Source: Parvularculaceae bacterium (lineage in GTDB: Bacteria > Pseudomonadota > Alphaproteobacteria > Caulobacterales > Parvularculaceae). Taken from it: a DNA stretch of 6,478 nucleotides. This document shows, in pieces, positions 4,869-6,478 of this stretch. The stretch spans positions 1 through 6,478 of the forward strand of contig JALWRV010000193.1 of NCBI GenBank assembly GCA_027080545.1. The letters run 5' to 3'. The position numbers were made by a program, and so were the translations under genes. Under the pieces are notes generated by a model. The model saw nothing but the letters and a program-made list of their open reading frames with translations. It searched no databases and was not told the origin of the DNA. Position 1 is the first letter of the stretch. The number at the start of each line of letters is the position of its first letter.

Positions 4869-6089
4869 CTAATCCTTATACCGTCCAACCACGAGGCAGC
4901 CATTAGTGCCGCCAAAGCCGAAACTATTGGTCAAAAAAGTATCGATTTTGGCATTGTCCTGACGTTCCCGCAGGATGGGTAAATCGGCAAACTCCGGGTC
5001 GATATTTTCAATATTGGCCGAAGCGGTGAGAAAATTATCGCGCATCATCAATAGGGAAAATACGGTTTCTTGTGCCCCAACCGCGCCAAGAGAATGGCCG
5101 GTTAAAGATTTGGTTGATGAGAAGGGCGGGATTTTTTCGCCAAAAACTTCGCGAATGGCGGCTGTCTCTTTCTTGTCTCCTACCGGTGTCGAAGTGCCAT
5201 GGGTATTGATATAGTCAATCTCCCGGTCGGTGGTGGCCATGGCCAATTGCATACAGCGCACCGCGCCCTCGCCGGAGGGGGCAACCATATCATAGCCATC
5301 AGAATTGGCACCAAAGCCGAGAATTTCTCCATAGATGGGGGCCTTGCGGTCTAAGGCATGTTGCAGCTCTTCGACCACTACAACTGCCGCGCCACCGGCA
5401 ATAACAAAGCCATCGCGATCCTTGTCATAGGCGCGGGATGCTTTTTCTGGCGTATCATTATATTTGCTCGACATAGCCCCCATGGCATCGAACAGGTTTG
5501 ACATGGACCAGTTTAATTCTTCGCCCCCCCCGGCGAAAATCATGTCTTGTTTGCCCATCTGGATCTGTTCATAGGCAGCCCCAATGCAATGGATCGAGGT
5601 CGCACACGCAGACGAGATGGTATAGTTGATGCCTTGAATCTTATACGCCACGGCCAAGGTGGCCGAGTGAGAAGAACTCATACTTTTAGGGACAGCGGTT
5701 GGACCGATGCGCCGTGGGCTTTTGTTTTTGCGGGTTAGATCCGCAGCATTGACCACGGCGGCGGTAGAGGGGCCACCAGAGCCCATGATAATACCAATGC
5801 GCGGATCGGTGATATTGTCTTTATCCAGCCCAGCGGTCTCAATGGCCTCAGCCATGGCAATATAATTCCAAGCGGGGGCTTCCGACATAAAGCGGCGGGT
5901 TTTTTTGTCGAGAATTTCTTCGACTTTAAGTTTTGGACGACCGACCACTTGGGCTTTAAAGCCCAGTTCCTCATATTCCGTACTGTGTGATAAGCCGGAA
6001 CGCGTTTGCTTTAAACTTTCAGCCACCTCTTCCAGATTATTACCGATGGAAGAGACAATTCCCATTCCTGAAATCACAACACGGCGCAT
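4869..6089 (-). CDS. fabB: Beta-ketoacyl-[acyl-carrier-protein] synthase I, FabB
   Basis: This cytoplasmic condensing enzyme adds malonyl-ACP to acyl-ACP. FabB in particular elongates the cis-3-decenoyl-ACP made by FabA, so unsaturated fatty acids depend on it. It is complete at 406 aa, the same length as E. coli FabB. The catalytic triad is visible: Cys162 in SSACATSIHCIG, His297 in NTHGTSTPVGD and His332 in LTGHSLGAVGAQE, with Lys327 just before. These match E. coli C163, H298, H333 and K328. The C-terminal glycine-rich motif NSFGFGGTNGCLV (388-400) is also present. AAAGG lies 7 nt before the ATG. It follows fabA by 47 bp on the same strand and is almost surely co-transcribed with it. A run of eight C (5524-5531 on the plus strand) encodes the Gly-Gly-Gly at 187-189; the frame is intact here. 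Confidence 0.97.
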   Translation of the reverse strand: MRRVVISGMGIVSSIGNNLEEVAESLKQTRSGLSHSTEYEELGFKAQVVGRPKLKVEEILDKKTRRFMSEAPAWNYIAMAEAIETAGLDKDNITDPRIGIIMGSGGPSTAAVVNAADLTRKNKSPRRIGPTAVPKSMSSSHSATLAVAYKIQGINYTISSACATSIHCIGAAYEQIQMGKQDMIFAGGGEELNWSMSNLFDAMGAMSSKYNDTPEKASRAYDKDRDGFVIAGGAAVVVVEELQHALDRKAPIYGEILGFGANSDGYDMVAPSGEGAVRCMQLAMATTDREIDYINTHGTSTPVGDKKETAAIREVFGEKIPPFSSTKSLTGHSLGAVGAQETVFSLLMMRDNFLTASANIENIDPEFADLPILRERQDNAKIDTFLTNSFGFGGTNGCLVVGRYKD

Positions 6090-6136
6090 GAGCAGGCCTT
6101 TCTATTATTCACATTCTGTTGCGAGGCTTTGTCGGA

Positions 6137-6478
6137 TTACAACGCCCCACCTTCTAGCGCATCCTTGTCGAACAAGCCAACCCGAAGCCCTTGGGCCTGA
6201 TAGATTTGGCGGTCATCGACAAACATTTGAGCGTCCGCAATACCAAGAATCAAACGCCCGGTCATGACCCGACGCATATCAATCTCATAGCGCACTTGCT
6301 TGGCACTCGGTAAGACCTGTCCGGTAAATTTGATTTCCTTTGCCCCCAGCGCACGGCCAGCCCCCGGATTGCCGGACCAGGTGAGAAAAAACCCAACCAA
6401 TTGCCACATGGCATCAAGGCCAAGACAGCCGGGCATCACCGGGTCTCCGGGGAAATGGCAGGAAAAAAACCATAATGC
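6137..6478 (-). CDS. fabA: 3-hydroxydecanoyl-[acyl-carrier-protein] dehydratase/isomerase, FabA (5' end missing)
   Basis: Only the C-terminal 113 residues are in the window; the frame is open to the right edge. FabA dehydrates 3-hydroxydecanoyl-ACP and isomerises the trans-2 product to cis-3-decenoyl-ACP, the branch point to unsaturated fatty acids. The visible part starts ALWFFSCHFPGDPVMPGC, which holds the active-site His (E. coli His70). It continues GLDAMWQLVGFF, with the active-site Asp (E. coli Asp84) 14 residues later. KFTGQVLPSAKQVRYEID and the C-terminal GLRVGLF are typical. This hotdog-fold enzyme is about 170 aa in the family, so about 55-60 residues are missing. An internal GTG at 6439 could be read as a start, but the conserved active-site segment extends upstream of it. 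The pairing with fabB separates it from the FabZ type. Confidence 0.96.
   Translation of the reverse strand, partial: ALWFFSCHFPGDPVMPGCLGLDAMWQLVGFFLTWSGNPGAGRALGAKEIKFTGQVLPSAKQVRYEIDMRRVMTGRLILGIADAQMFVDDRQIYQAQGLRVGLFDKDALEGGAL

Noticed and set aside
4628..4915. 95-aa minus-strand open frame between the LytTR gene and fabB
   Set aside because: It overlaps the conserved LytTR domain and the C-terminus of FabB, and has no ribosome-binding site or family resemblance.
5905..6267. 120-aa plus-strand open frame over the fabA-fabB junction
   Set aside because: It is antisense to two conserved enzymes and its protein shows no recognisable features.
6137..6439. fabA as a complete 100-aa gene starting at GTG 6439
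   Set aside because: The same frame stays open to the window edge and upstream residues encode the conserved active-site FFSCHFPGDP segment, so the gene is cut by the window rather than short.

Overview
The window looks like a chromosomal segment of an alphaproteobacterium with moderate GC content. The basis is the fabA-fabB gene order with a nearby fabI, the alphaproteobacterial style of these proteins, and the accessory families around them (ABA4-like membrane protein, DUF2141 protein, membrane-anchored LytTR regulator). I cannot place it confidently to order or genus.

Right end (about 4869-6478, minus strand): the 3' part of fabA (cut by the window edge) is followed after 47 bp by a complete fabB. 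Together they make and elongate the cis-unsaturated intermediate of anaerobic-type unsaturated fatty acid synthesis. Left end (451-1278, minus strand): fabI, the NADH-dependent enoyl-ACP reductase that completes each elongation cycle. It is followed by the start of a gene for a secreted, probably outer-membrane beta-barrel protein that runs off the left edge. In many alphaproteobacteria fabA, fabB and fabI sit side by side. Here about 3.6 kb and five unrelated genes on both strands separate fabB from fabI, so fabI should have its own promoter in 1279-1492.

Middle block (1493-4780): (i) a plus-strand two-helix membrane protein with a basic cytoplasmic N-terminal domain, with a good sigma70-like promoter; (ii) convergent to it with a 4-bp gap, a minus-strand pair joined by an ATGA overlap, encoding an ABA4-like (DUF4281) protein and a seven-helix, histidine-containing membrane protein of unknown function; (iii) a secreted DUF2141 protein, also on the minus strand; (iv) divergent from it, a membrane-anchored LytTR transcriptional regulator. 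The 159-bp gap between (iii) and (iv) is a natural place for LytTR control, but no clear LytTR box was found.

Most of the window is ordinary. The points worth a second look are the natural substitutions in FabI at two classic triclosan-contact positions, the break-up of the fabAB-fabI cluster, the translationally coupled membrane-protein pair, and a terminator-like hairpin inside the LytTR gene exactly between its membrane and DNA-binding halves. I saw no RNA genes, insertion sequences, CRISPR arrays or att sites. No stretch longer than about 215 bp lacks a gene.
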